Shown: positions 17,907-27,009 of the stretch, in pieces
Numbering within the stretch: position 1 is the stretch's first letter
How the letters are laid out: every line of letters starts with the position of its first letter
Assembly (NCBI GenBank): GCA_035543455.1
Contig: DATKKE010000037.1
Coordinates: forward strand, 1 to 64,000
From: CAIKOD01 sp035543455
GTDB lineage: Archaea; Halobacteriota; Methanomicrobia; Methanomicrobiales; Methanospirillaceae
DNA: 64,000 bases
Reading direction: 5' to 3'
Notes under the pieces: generated by a model
The model's input: the letters and a program-made list of their open reading frames with translations, nothing else
Databases searched by the model: none
What the model was told of the DNA's origin: nothing
Position numbers and translations under genes: made by a program

Positions 17907-18420
17907 ATTCCTGGATTTTTTAACGACGCGAACATCTGTCCGGGATTATTCCAGCGACGAGATACATGAGGATTCCATTGTTTTTATCCTTGATTGTGCG
18001 AACACGGCGCCAAGTGCCGGAAACCTGGAATCCTGGGACGTGGTCGTCGTCAGGGACCCTGAACAGAAGGAAGCCCTCGCTGCAGCGGCATACGACCAGA
18101 ACCATGTCAGGGATGCCCCTGTTCTTTTTGTCGTCTGTGCCAACTATGTCAGATCCATGTCCCGGTATGGCGATCGTGGCATCCTGTATGCTGTTCAGGA
18201 TGCAACGATTGCATGCTCGTACATGATGCTTGCAAGCCATGCGCTGCGCCTCTCGTCATGCTGGGTAGGGGCCCTCGACGAGGATGAAGTACGGGACATA
18301 CTGTCCCTTCCACCGCATATCAGGCCCCTTGCCATCCTCACCGTGGGAACCGGCCGTGCAAGAGCCGGCCTGACGGGACGAATGGCGATAGGCGAACACG
18401 TGCATATGGACAGCTGGTAA
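17893..18420 (+). CDS. Nitroreductase-family FMN oxidoreductase
   Basis: The 175-residue product begins FLTTRTSVRDYSSDEI, the characteristic R-S-R/V-x-Y/F opening of the nitroreductase fold. TAPSAGNLESWDVVVV is the FMN-binding APS-x-N-x-Q/E-x-W region, and a C-terminal block (AILTVGTGRARAG) resembles the usual VGYP-like strand. Such enzymes use FMN and NAD(P)H or F420-linked reductants. The physiological substrate cannot be inferred. It overlaps the preceding helical protein by 14 bases. Confidence 0.88.
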   Translation: MESSEFLDFLTTRTSVRDYSSDEIHEDSIVFILDCANTAPSAGNLESWDVVVVRDPEQKEALAAAAYDQNHVRDAPVLFVVCANYVRSMSRYGDRGILYAVQDATIACSYMMLASHALRLSSCWVGALDEDEVRDILSLPPHIRPLAILTVGTGRARAGLTGRMAIGEHVHMDSW

Positions 18421-18459
18421 ACCGAAAAGTACAGGAAAGAAAAAAGGAGATGAAAAAAT

Positions 18460-18798
18460 TTGCCCGATTACCTCGTGATCCTTGAATCCGCATGGATTAT
18501 CAGGGATGTGAAGTCTCTCGACGATGCAATTGGTATTGCGATAAGCGAGGCGGGGAAACGCTTAAACCCCCAGGCCAAATATGTGGAAATAGAAGCGGGA
18601 ATCCTTGAATGCCCATTCTGCGAAGGAGAGCTGAACAGCGCCATCGTGGTCGCAGATACGGCACTCGTCGGCCTGTCCCTCGAGATGAAGGTATTCCGGG
18701 CCGAAACGCCCGAGCATGCGTCGAGGATAGCCAGGTCGGTAATCGGCAAAGCCCTTCGTGATGTCCCCCTTACGGTGAAGGACGTGCAGGAATTATGA
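18460..18798 (+). CDS. UPF0212 (DUF555) family protein
   Basis: The 112-residue product closely follows the archaeal UPF0212/DUF555 pattern: MPDYLVILESAWI, KRLNP, one CPFC pair, then VVADTALVGLSLEMKVF and RIARSVIGKALRDVPL. The function is unknown. The initiation codon is TTG at 18460, supported by the family's usual N-terminus and by GGAGA 9 bases upstream. The stop overlaps the start of the nucleoside kinase gene (ATGA), so the two are co-translated. Confidence 0.9.
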   Translation: MPDYLVILESAWIIRDVKSLDDAIGIAISEAGKRLNPQAKYVEIEAGILECPFCEGELNSAIVVADTALVGLSLEMKVFRAETPEHASRIARSVIGKALRDVPLTVKDVQEL

Positions 18799-19676
18799 TC
18801 ACCGTCGTCGGGCATACGGCAATCGACTATATATGCCGTGTACCGAGATTCCCCCCGGTAAACGGGTCCATCCATATCCTTGACAGGAAAATATATTTCG
18901 GAGGCGGGGCGGCAAATATCGCCGCTGGCATAGCGATGCTTGGGGAACCCTGTACATTGCTCAGCGCGGTTGGCGGTGACTTCCCTGGCGGCGATTATGA
19001 AAAATGGATGGAACAACTAGGAATAACACGGCAGTTTTTCCAGGTTGACGGGGAGAACACGGCAACGGCGTTCATGTTTACCGACAAACAGGGTGACCAG
19101 ATAACATTCTTTGAATGGGGTGCTTCTTCCGCATTTTCCAGGGAAGAAGCGCCCGCGCTTCCTTTCGTCCACATGGCAACGGCAGATCCGGAGTTCAATA
19201 CAAAAATCGCGGAAAGAAGTGAATTTGCATCGTTCGACCCCGGCCAGGACCTGCACCGCTATTCAAAAGAACAACTCGGGACAATTCTCGATCATATTGA
19301 CATTCTTATTGCAAACCACCATGAAATAGGCGGGATGGAGAAGATCCTGTCCAGTACGAAGAGGGAAATTGTCACCCGGGTGCCCCTTGCCGTGGTCACG
19401 ATGGGAACCGGTGGGAGTATTCTGTACCGGAAAGGTCGTGCCGAAGAACCCGTCCCTGTCGTCCCGGTAAGGATGGCAGACCCTACCGGGGCAGGGGATT
19501 CCTATCGTGCCGGTTTCCTGACGGCGTTTTCCCGGGGTTACGATCCCCTGACAGCCTGCCGGGTGGGTACGGTTACCGCGTCATTCGTCGTGGAAAAAAC
19601 CGGCTGCCAGACAAATCTCCCGTCGTGGGACCAGATGAAGGAGCGGTACCGGGTGGTTTTTGGCGATCTAACCTGA
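18795..19676 (+). CDS. PfkB-family nucleoside kinase (MJ0406-type)
   Basis: The 293-residue product is an archaeal ribokinase-fold sugar/nucleoside kinase. It has VVGHTAIDYI at the start, the substrate-loop FGGGAANIAAGIAMLG, and the PfkB C-terminal signature DPTGAGDSYRAGF with catalytic Asp near residue 238. Details such as QITFFEWGA, SFDPGQDL, and the ending VVEKTGCQTNLPSW match my recollection of the Methanocaldococcus jannaschii MJ0406 nucleoside kinase, which phosphorylates inosine, cytidine and guanosine. Nucleoside salvage is therefore the best guess. It overlaps the UPF0212 gene by 4 bases. Confidence 0.88.
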   Translation: MITVVGHTAIDYICRVPRFPPVNGSIHILDRKIYFGGGAANIAAGIAMLGEPCTLLSAVGGDFPGGDYEKWMEQLGITRQFFQVDGENTATAFMFTDKQGDQITFFEWGASSAFSREEAPALPFVHMATADPEFNTKIAERSEFASFDPGQDLHRYSKEQLGTILDHIDILIANHHEIGGMEKILSSTKREIVTRVPLAVVTMGTGGSILYRKGRAEEPVPVVPVRMADPTGAGDSYRAGFLTAFSRGYDPLTACRVGTVTASFVVEKTGCQTNLPSWDQMKERYRVVFGDLT

Positions 19677-20220
19677 ATATCAGGATTCGGTAAGACATTT
19701 CCCGGGATCGTACATTCGCAGGGTCTCGCGATTCGCGAAGATGAAGTGAAACCGATAGAATCTTTTTTTGCATAATATCTGCGGCACGTGGTTTGCCAGT
19801 CTTTTGTGTACCTCGTCTCCTGCGGACAGGAACCCCATTTACCATTGCATTGCTCAGTGCTATGGTTCTGGTTACCGTTACCCGTTGATAATATGGTTGG
19901 CAGATCTGTTCTCCCCCGTTTCCTGCAGGTATCCCCATTATCAGTGTTATCTCATAGCTTTCCAGACATGGTGATTAATCAAACAATTGAGTCAAACCGT
20001 ACTTTTTGCAAATAATTTTTAATCAGAAAAATCTGTATGAAACAGGGAATTTCCACAGAATACGTCATACAAATAGTCACTATGCAAAAACAATTTCACA
20101 ATTCGTCCTTTGCCTTCAATTGTCCAAAAAATGTTGTTGCAAATAATAGGGACACAGGTAAGAATTAATTCCTCAGGCCGACAGGAGTATCTCCTATACC
20201 CTTAACCACGGGAGGAGAAC
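19677..20220 (+). other. Intergenic region without recognisable gene
   Basis: About 540 bases between the nucleoside kinase and aldehyde dehydrogenase genes. Short open frames here lack coding character. The last part holds AT-rich sequence and the strong ribosome binding site GGAGGAG just before 20221. The string CAATTGTCCAAAA near 20119 resembles AATTGTCCAAAA near 11822 upstream of the HTH regulator. Confidence 0.5.
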
Positions 20221-21792
20221 ATGGATCACCCTACAGCCTTCACCTATGTGAACCAGCCGGAAGACGAATCAGCGGACCAGGAGTACGAGAAAGCCCTTGT
20301 CAGGGTTATGTCAGGGTTTGGCGAAGCACATCCCCTCTGGATTGGAAAGGAGAAGGTGATCGCCGGCTCTGAATTTGAGGTTCGTGCACCATTCGACCGG
20401 AATCTGCTTATCGGATCGTTCCAGAATTGCGAAATGGAACATATCGACCGGGCCATTTCCCAGGCGAACGATGGATTTGAAACATGGGGACGCCATTCCT
20501 GGGAAGAGCGGGTTACTATAGCAGAAAAAATTGCGGATGTCCTGGAGAGCTGGAAATATGATCTTTCAGCCATTATCACCTGCGAATCCGGAAAACCTCG
20601 TCCCGAGGCGATAGCAGAGGCCCGTGAAGCAGTCGATCTGATCAGGTACCATTGCAGTGTCTACCGTGAACATAATGGATTTATTTCACCGATGCAGCCA
20701 GAAAGCGAGAACGCAGAGAGTACCAGCGTAATGCGGCCGTATGGCGTTTTTGCAGTGATCTCGCCCTTTAACTTTCCCCTTTCGCTTGCGACGGGGATGG
20801 CATGTTCGGCGCTCCTCACAGGAAACAGTGTGATTTTGAAACCTGCAAGTGCAACACCTCTCACCTCCTTATGGCTGTACCGGGCATGTATCATGGCCGG
20901 GGTGCCCCACGATACTGTTCACTACCTGACCGGGCCCGGGGAGAGATTTGGTGAGGTAATTACCGGACATGCTGGTATCGCGGGCATCGCCTTTACCGGG
21001 TCACGCGATGCCGGAAACTGGATAAACCGTACGTTCCAGGAACGGCAACCATACAAGAAACCGGTAATTCTGGAACTGGGAAGTAAGAACCCTGTTATCG
21101 TTACGGGGAATGCGGATGTCGAAAAAGCGGCAGAAGGTGTTTTTAAGTCGGCGTACGGGTATTGTGGACAAAAATGCAGTGCCACCTCGCGGGTCTATGT
21201 TCAGGAAGATGTTGCCGGACAATTCATCGACCTGTTACGGGAGAGGACCGAGGCTCTTCGTGTCGGGGATCCCCGTCTCAAAGATATCTTTAACGGCCCG
21301 CTGATAGACCGCCATGCCGTTGAACGGTATGTCGAAGCTGTTTCTCTGGCCCGGAACGACGGCATATCGGTTGTCACCGGCGGGGGAGTCATGACGGGTG
21401 GAATGTATGAAAGAGGGTACTTTGTACAACCCACGATACTCGCCGGAGTTCCTGAAGATCATTTCCTAGTGAAGAATGAGTTGTTTATTCCCCTCGTCGT
21501 AGTCAATACATTTTCTACCTTGCCGGAGGCGCTCCGGAAAGCAAACAATTCATATTACGGGCTTACCGCTGGAATCTTTTCGGAAGATGATGAAGAGGTG
21601 GCATATTTCTTTGATACTATCCAGTCCGGTGTGACCTATGCAAACAGGCGGGGTGGTGCGACAACCGGTGCATGGCCCGGCTCGCAGCCTTTCGGGGGGT
21701 GGAAAGCGAGCGGGTCCACCGGCAAGGGAGTAGGCGGACCCTGGTATCTCCTCTCCTATCTTCGTGAACAGGCAAGGACGAGGATCAGATAA
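20221..21792 (+). CDS. Aldehyde dehydrogenase, 1-pyrroline-5-carboxylate dehydrogenase-like
   Basis: The 523-residue product is a full-length NAD(P)-dependent aldehyde dehydrogenase. It has the cofactor-binding VISPFNFPLSL and ILKPASATP, the glycine loop FTGSRDAG, the general-base Glu285 in LELGSKNP, and the catalytic Cys319 in GQKCSATSR. The GQKCSA context and the preceding GYC resemble the P5C dehydrogenase (RocA/PutA) branch more than the lactaldehyde or methylmalonate-semialdehyde branches. No proline dehydrogenase or arginase gene is adjacent, so the substrate remains open. A strong GGAGGAG site precedes the ATG. It converges with the sdhB gene. Confidence 0.88.
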   Translation: MDHPTAFTYVNQPEDESADQEYEKALVRVMSGFGEAHPLWIGKEKVIAGSEFEVRAPFDRNLLIGSFQNCEMEHIDRAISQANDGFETWGRHSWEERVTIAEKIADVLESWKYDLSAIITCESGKPRPEAIAEAREAVDLIRYHCSVYREHNGFISPMQPESENAESTSVMRPYGVFAVISPFNFPLSLATGMACSALLTGNSVILKPASATPLTSLWLYRACIMAGVPHDTVHYLTGPGERFGEVITGHAGIAGIAFTGSRDAGNWINRTFQERQPYKKPVILELGSKNPVIVTGNADVEKAAEGVFKSAYGYCGQKCSATSRVYVQEDVAGQFIDLLRERTEALRVGDPRLKDIFNGPLIDRHAVERYVEAVSLARNDGISVVTGGGVMTGGMYERGYFVQPTILAGVPEDHFLVKNELFIPLVVVNTFSTLPEALRKANNSYYGLTAGIFSEDDEEVAYFFDTIQSGVTYANRRGGATTGAWPGSQPFGGWKASGSTGKGVGGPWYLLSYLREQARTRIR

Positions 21793-21812
21793 TACCATTG
21801 GGCTGCAGAGAT

Positions 21813-22604
21813 TCAGATTCGCTCCTCTTTTGGACCTTCCTGCCCCTTTATAGTCAACAATTCTTTTCTGGCCTTTCCGATGGCAATATTTGGAGTGACC
21901 GATTTGGGGCAGACTTTCGCGCAATTGCCATGAAACCGGCATGCCCACCAGCCATCAGATGAATCCGCGGAGACCAGCCGCGATCCGTTCCGCGCTTCCC
22001 TGGGATCGATATGGAACCGGTACAGGGTGGCAAGGGCAGCAGGCCCCGGATAACGGGGATTTTCAGCATTGACAGGACAGGCCCCGTAACAAGCTGCACA
22101 CAGGATACAATTTGTATACGTTTCCAGGTCTTTTGCGTCTCCCGGGTCCATCAATCGTTCTTTAGCGGGATCCGGGCCGGCAGGTCTGAAAACGGGGTCC
22201 AGGAGACGGTAATATCTGAAAAATTCCGACATATCGACGACAAGGTCCCTTATAACGGGGAGATGAGGCAGTGGTTCAACGAGTATATCTTCTCCCGGGT
22301 CCCATGAAATTGTTTCTGCAATGGCAGGATACGGTACGAGATCGATATGTCCGGTTCCTTTCAAAAGGGAACCGACCTGGGTCCGGCATGCAAGTCGTGG
22401 AATTTTATTGATGAGCATTGCGCAGGTACCGCAGACCGCACCCCTGCAGGAATACCGAAACGTTAAGGTCTCGTCAAACTGTTCTTTTATCAGAAAAAGA
22501 GCCGAAAGAACTGTCATGCCCGGTCGATCGGTAAGGGAAAAAACATCATAATGAGCCGATGCTGCCGGTGCAGCTGCCGACCGGTAAATTTTCAGGTTCA
22601 TCAA
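21813..22604 (-). CDS. sdhB: Succinate dehydrogenase/fumarate reductase iron-sulfur subunit
   Basis: The 263-residue product has an N-terminal [2Fe-2S] ferredoxin domain with YSCRGAVCGTC and the fourth Cys in LACRT. The C-terminal domain has CILCAACYGACP and a second cluster, CRFHGNCAKVCPKS, giving the [4Fe-4S] and [3Fe-4S] ligands. It lacks the CCG-type C-terminal extension of the methanogen thiol:fumarate reductase subunit TfrB, so it looks like a classical SdhB/FrdB. It overlaps the flavoprotein gene by 4 bases. No membrane-anchor subunit is encoded nearby. Confidence 0.9.
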   Translation of the reverse strand: MMNLKIYRSAAAPAASAHYDVFSLTDRPGMTVLSALFLIKEQFDETLTFRYSCRGAVCGTCAMLINKIPRLACRTQVGSLLKGTGHIDLVPYPAIAETISWDPGEDILVEPLPHLPVIRDLVVDMSEFFRYYRLLDPVFRPAGPDPAKERLMDPGDAKDLETYTNCILCAACYGACPVNAENPRYPGPAALATLYRFHIDPREARNGSRLVSADSSDGWWACRFHGNCAKVCPKSVTPNIAIGKARKELLTIKGQEGPKEERI

Positions 22605-24355
22605 TAAACACGCTCCCCAGGTTCGAACATCCCTGCTCTTACCGGTTCGTACCGTATGGAAACGGATCCCTGTTCAAGAGTGGCGATAGTGTGCATCATG
22701 AAACGGGCATCGTCCCTCAAAGGATAGTCCGTTCGTGCATGCGACCCCCTGCTCTCTTTCCGTTCTATAGCTCCTTTTGCAATCGCGGTTGCAAGGAGAA
22801 CCATGTTCTGCAGTTCGAATGACTGTATAATTGACTGGTTAAAAATCCTGGTTTTATCTCTGACTACAATATTGTGGGACCGGTCCTCTATTGAAGCGAG
22901 CATCTCTATTCCTTCGGCCATTGTTTTCTGGTCCCTGAAAATTCCAAATCTGCTGACCATGATCTCCTTCAGTTCAATTCCCAGGGCGCCGGGGTTTTCA
23001 CCTGCTTCACGGTTGAGCAGGTACTCTATTTCTCCATTTATTGCGAAAAGGGCAGTCTCTACTGCCTGTATCGATCCCACGGATTTTTCCCTGATATCCC
23101 CGATGATTGTATCGGCAACGATTTTTCCGAAAACAACGGTTTCAAGAAGGGAATTTCCTCCAAGGCGGTTCGCACCGTGGACACTGATGCAGGCACATTC
23201 TCCTGCGGCGTAAAGGCCCGAAATGCATGTTGCCCCGTTATTATTCACATCGATCCCACCCATTGAATAGTGTTGTGCCGGCTGCACCGGTAGAGGTGAC
23301 TTAACGGGGTCGATCCCAGCAAAATCAATCGCAATCTGCCTTATGCCGGGAAGACGGGTCTCGATAAGATCTTCTCCAAGACTTGTAAGGTCCAGGTGGA
23401 CATAGTCACCGGGAAATCCCCTTCCCTCGATTATCTCGGTCTGTATAGCCCGTGCAACCACGTCCCGCGGAGCGAGATCCAACGATGAAGGAGCATAGCG
23501 CATCATGAATCTCTCTCCCAGTCGGTTGACCAGTACCCCTCCTTCGCCCCTGGCACCTTCCGTGATGAGAATATTGGTACCGGCGAGTGAAGTAGGATGA
23601 AACTGGACGAATTCCATGTCTTTTAAGGATGCTCCGGCACGGAAGGCCAGGGCGGTCCCGTCACCGGTATTAATCAGGGCATTGGTTGACCGGGAATAAA
23701 TTCTCCCGAATCCTCCGGTGGCCATTAGTACCGCATCGGCACAAAAACCATGGACACGTCCGGTTCTTAGTTCAAGAGCAGTACACCCTGTACACTTGTC
23801 GTTTTCGGTCACGAGTGAAGTCACAAAAAACTCTTCATAAACAGGTATCTGCCGTGAGACCAGTTGTTCGTACAGGGTATGGAGAAGGTTATGCCCGGTC
23901 CGGTCTGCAGCGTAGCACGTCCTCGGAAAACCGGCTCCCCCGAACGGTCTCTGTGCAATTTTTCCATCGTTTCTCCGGGAAAATACCGTCCCCATATGTT
24001 CAAGGTCGAACACGGTTTTTGGGGCTTCCCTGCACATGAGAGCTACAGCATCCTGGTCTGCAAGATAATCGGATCCTTTTACCGTATCATATGCATGGGC
24101 CTGCCAGGTATCCTCCCCGGCATCATCGGCATTTCCAAGGGCCGCATTGATACCCCCCTGTGCCGCAACCGAATGAGACCTGAGCGGATGGACTTTGGAA
24201 ATTATTGCGCTGGTAAATCCCTTTTCGTAAATTTCCAGTGCGGCCCGGAGACCGGTCAGACCCCCACCAATGATAACGCAGTTATAACGGTGAAGAACTG
24301 TTGTATCGGGAACAGGGACCGTGTCCCGGCTGACGGCTGACATAATGTTGTTCAT
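22601..24355 (-). CDS. sdhA: Succinate dehydrogenase/fumarate reductase flavoprotein subunit
   Basis: The 584-residue product has the FAD dinucleotide fold (VIIGGGLTGLRAALE), the covalent-flavin region HSVAAQGGINAAL, active-site residues in FVQFHPTSL and LITEGARGEGG, and YSMGGIDVN. The C-terminal helical domain is present (MVSRFGIFRDQKTMAEGI). It interconverts fumarate and succinate, and in methanogens is usually used in the reductive direction for biosynthesis. It is followed by sdhB in one operon and is divergent from 24555-24884. Confidence 0.93.
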   Translation of the reverse strand: MNNIMSAVSRDTVPVPDTTVLHRYNCVIIGGGLTGLRAALEIYEKGFTSAIISKVHPLRSHSVAAQGGINAALGNADDAGEDTWQAHAYDTVKGSDYLADQDAVALMCREAPKTVFDLEHMGTVFSRRNDGKIAQRPFGGAGFPRTCYAADRTGHNLLHTLYEQLVSRQIPVYEEFFVTSLVTENDKCTGCTALELRTGRVHGFCADAVLMATGGFGRIYSRSTNALINTGDGTALAFRAGASLKDMEFVQFHPTSLAGTNILITEGARGEGGVLVNRLGERFMMRYAPSSLDLAPRDVVARAIQTEIIEGRGFPGDYVHLDLTSLGEDLIETRLPGIRQIAIDFAGIDPVKSPLPVQPAQHYSMGGIDVNNNGATCISGLYAAGECACISVHGANRLGGNSLLETVVFGKIVADTIIGDIREKSVGSIQAVETALFAINGEIEYLLNREAGENPGALGIELKEIMVSRFGIFRDQKTMAEGIEMLASIEDRSHNIVVRDKTRIFNQSIIQSFELQNMVLLATAIAKGAIERKESRGSHARTDYPLRDDARFMMHTIATLEQGSVSIRYEPVRAGMFEPGERVY

Positions 24356-24554
24356 TATCGATAAGGGACATAAAGCATGTGGTACGTAAAGGGGTGATTG
24401 AAAACGTTTAAAAGGAGGGAATTTATGGTAAATTGTCTCATTACTTTTTTTCCTTACCCATATGACGTGTCGGACCGGTTATATCTGAAAGAAGTACAGG
24501 GATCAATTATTTATAATGGGAGGATAATTCACGCCTACCAGCAAGTGAGGTTTC

Positions 24555-24884
24555 ATGCATATGACCGAATCAGTTATTGAGCGGCTGAAAAAATTTGAAC
24601 GTGACCACGAAGTATACGTGGATGCTGCGGACGAGAAATCCTACTGGATCATCACGGCAAAAATTCCCCAAAAGGGAAAACATGCGCACAGGATGAAACA
24701 ATATATCGGTGCGACCAATGCAAAAGGCAGCGTGGTCGTGATAGATAATCCCGTACTGTCAGAAAACTATTACGTCGAACAATGGGAGGGCATCGAAACC
24801 TTTGATGATTTTCTTGAACGCGGGTTTAAACGGATCCTGGAAGATATCGAGGAATACGAAACCGGATCGAAGAAGAGTTGTTGA
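24555..24884 (+). CDS. Small acidic protein of unknown function
   Basis: The product has about 109 residues, mixed alpha/beta, with no signal peptide and a Lys/Glu-rich composition. A central block, YWIITAKIPQKGKHAHRMKQYIGATNAKG, looks conserved-domain-like, but I recognise no family. GAGG lies about 5 bases before ATG 24555. ATG 24561 is an alternative. It is transcribed away from sdhA and stands alone. Confidence 0.6.
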   Translation: MHMTESVIERLKKFERDHEVYVDAADEKSYWIITAKIPQKGKHAHRMKQYIGATNAKGSVVVIDNPVLSENYYVEQWEGIETFDDFLERGFKRILEDIEEYETGSKKSC

Positions 24885-25210
24885 TGTCTGCCGGGGGATT
24901 GGTGATCAATGCAGCCGTGTCTTTTTCTTCTGTTGTCACCTGGAATATGAGAATCGATCACCTCACAATCAAAGCAGGCAGGCCGATGTGACGATTTTTC
25001 AGGGTGCTGTTTCGCCCCGTTACCCATGAAAACAAAACGGGATGAACCCCCGGGGTCAGGGGCCCTGTTTTATGCGGATCTGTCCGCCCGGCATGATGGT
25101 CAGGGCGTCTCGCCAGAAAAACCCAGGGATAAGATTGTGGTATGAGATCCTCACGGGCATTGCCGACTACTGTCATTTTATTATAATGCGGTAATTACGG
25201 ATCATTGTTA
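24885..25210 (+). other. Intergenic region, no gene seen
   Basis: About 325 bases between the small acidic protein and the DedA gene. A GC-rich segment (25040-25075) can fold locally (CCCCCGGGG, then GGGGCCC). I see no open frame with coding character. Confidence 0.45.
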
Positions 25211-25858
25211 ATGTCCGATATTACCGGGATATTTACCAATCTCACGACGACTCTTCCAGTCCAGGTCGAACGCTACGGAGTCTGGATCTACCTGTTGATT
25301 TTCCTCTCGATCCTCGTTGCCTCGAGTTTCATTATCACGCCATTTCCCGGCAATTCCCTGCTTTTCGTATCAGGAGCACTCAGCACGACGCACCAGCTTG
25401 AGATATCGTGGTTGTTATTTACTGCCGTAGCAGCTGCTTATGTCGGTTACGATATAAATTACTGGAGTGGCAGGCTTCTGGGAATAACGGTCTGTAAACG
25501 AGGTTGTCCGGGTGTTTTCGAGGAAAAAAATATCAGAAAATCCCTCGACCTGATGAAACGATACGGGACCATTTCAATAATCGTCAGCCGTTTTATTCCG
25601 GCGGTAAATCTTCCGCCTTTTTTTGCCGGGATGGAATCGATGAACTACCGGTTCTATGTTGGCATGAACCTCGCCGGGGCCGTTGCCTGGTCCGGGAGTG
25701 TCCTCTCCATCGGATACCTGTTCGGTGGAATTCAGGTCATCCAGGTGATTCTGCCCGTTCTTTTCTATATTATCGTTATTATCGTTCTTATTTCTCTCGC
25801 TGTAACAGTAGTGATAGTGGTAAGGGCATACAGTACCGGGAAAACGAGTCCCGGTTAA
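25211..25858 (+). CDS. DedA-family (VTT domain) membrane protein
   Basis: The product has about 215 residues and roughly five hydrophobic segments. It carries DedA/SNARE-associated features: the re-entrant-loop-like ITPFPGNSLLFVSGAL, then the conserved KRYGTISIIVSRFIPAVNLPPFFAG (the family's F-x-x-R-F/H-x-P-x-x-R-x-x-x-x-x-x-AG motif, here with NLPPFFAG), and ASGA-like NLAGAVAWSG. Family members are linked to lipid scrambling and membrane homeostasis. TTG 25205 is possible, but ATG 25211 is preferred. Confidence 0.85.
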   Translation: MSDITGIFTNLTTTLPVQVERYGVWIYLLIFLSILVASSFIITPFPGNSLLFVSGALSTTHQLEISWLLFTAVAAAYVGYDINYWSGRLLGITVCKRGCPGVFEEKNIRKSLDLMKRYGTISIIVSRFIPAVNLPPFFAGMESMNYRFYVGMNLAGAVAWSGSVLSIGYLFGGIQVIQVILPVLFYIIVIIVLISLAVTVVIVVRAYSTGKTSPG

Positions 25859-25866
25859 CTGTATAC

Positions 25867-26742
25867 CTATAACCTGATAGATTGGTGTACGAGAGTCTTC
25901 ACATCAGATTCGGCTTCTTCTATATTTTTTACAGAGAACCGGTTGTCCATATCATCAAACAGGATCTCTCCGGCCGGAATAATCCCTGATATTTCCATAA
26001 ATGCCCTGACGACACGCTTCGTGCAGGTAAAATTTGATACCCCTTTCCGGCCCGCAACAGCAAACAATAGTCCCTTTGGCCGATTTTCCAGGATCCCAAG
26101 AGTCAGGGCCGCGTGATAAGGCAGGGACCGGTCGAATACCGTTTTGAGACCTGCCGGGACGGTATTCGTATATACCGGTGAACAGATCGCGACAAGCTCT
26201 GCGTTCCTGATGGCATAAAGAATCTCTTCCATATCGTCTCTGAATGTACAGGCGCCTGAATTAAAGCACTGGTAACACCCTATGCAGGAATGCAGTTCCA
26301 TATCGTGGGGAAAGAAGACATGCACGGTCTTGCCCGCATTCCGTGCGGCTTCCATCACCCACCCTGCAATAAAACCGCAATTACCATCCGCTCTCGGGCT
26401 TCCCTGGAGGACAACGACCTCAACCCTGGATAACCGGGGATTAACCGGATCGTGTTCTTTCACTGGTGGGATCAGCCTTCCTGGGTCTTCCAGCAGGATT
26501 CTCTCCCATTCGTTCATTTTTTCCCGTGAGACCTGTTCGGCGTCACCAGGGTACCCGGGGGTATATTCAAACGTGTTGGTTCTGAAAACAAGCGAGAGCT
26601 GACCGTTCATTATTAAAGAAACGCAATATCGAAACATTCCGGGAAAAATACTGGAGAAATCCTCTCTGCTAAGAATAAGGTTATATGTTGCCGTTCCGGT
26701 CCTGATCTTCCTGGAATCAAGGATCCGGGTTTCATCACCCAT
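25867..26742 (-). CDS. NADPH-dependent FMN reductase / iron-sulfur flavoprotein-like, with N-terminal extension
   Basis: The product has 291 residues. Residues about 108-290 form a flavodoxin-like FMN reductase domain, with the phosphate loop LQGSPRADGNC, CIGCYQCFNSGAC (a compact Cys cluster as in Isf-type flavoproteins) and ICSPVYTNTVPAGLKTVFDR. The first 100 residues are a separate alpha/beta module containing RTNTFEYTPGYPG, which I cannot name. The enzyme probably moves electrons between ferredoxin or thiols and small acceptors. The 3' end is 8 bases from the convergent DedA gene. Confidence 0.8.
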   Translation of the reverse strand: MGDETRILDSRKIRTGTATYNLILSREDFSSIFPGMFRYCVSLIMNGQLSLVFRTNTFEYTPGYPGDAEQVSREKMNEWERILLEDPGRLIPPVKEHDPVNPRLSRVEVVVLQGSPRADGNCGFIAGWVMEAARNAGKTVHVFFPHDMELHSCIGCYQCFNSGACTFRDDMEEILYAIRNAELVAICSPVYTNTVPAGLKTVFDRSLPYHAALTLGILENRPKGLLFAVAGRKGVSNFTCTKRVVRAFMEISGIIPAGEILFDDMDNRFSVKNIEEAESDVKTLVHQSIRL

Positions 26743-26874
26743 AAGAAGATAGTAAATACGTACCGGTGATATAAAGATGATTACCTGACGCCCGATCAGA
26801 CCTCATGCCCGCGCAGGCATGCAATTTCGCAACCTGCCTGTGAATGAGGGAAATCTAACGGATTCTCCAATAAA

Positions 26875-26892
26875 ATATATATATATATATAT
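26875..26892. repeat. (AT)9 dinucleotide repeat upstream of giant PEGA/PKD gene
   Basis: Nine AT units lie about 120 bases before the start of the 27010 gene. The tract can serve as a TATA-like element or DNA unwinding element and could change length by slippage. Confidence 0.85.
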
Positions 26893-27009
26893 TTATGGGT
26901 GAAGATCTATGTCAACTTACATATACCAGATTGAAATAATATTTGAATGCTTGGATCTATCCACACGGCATCATGTGGTTCGATAGGTCCCGATCAAGGT
27001 GGTTGTAAC

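Noticed and set aside
19768..20015. Two short plus-strand frames after the nucleoside kinase gene
   Set aside because: Composition is not coding-like, no ribosome binding site is present, and they overlap each other in different frames.
22610..22640. GGTTCGAAC string resembling a tRNA T-loop
   Set aside because: It lies inside the sdhA coding sequence and no cloverleaf can be drawn around it. No tRNA gene was found in the window.
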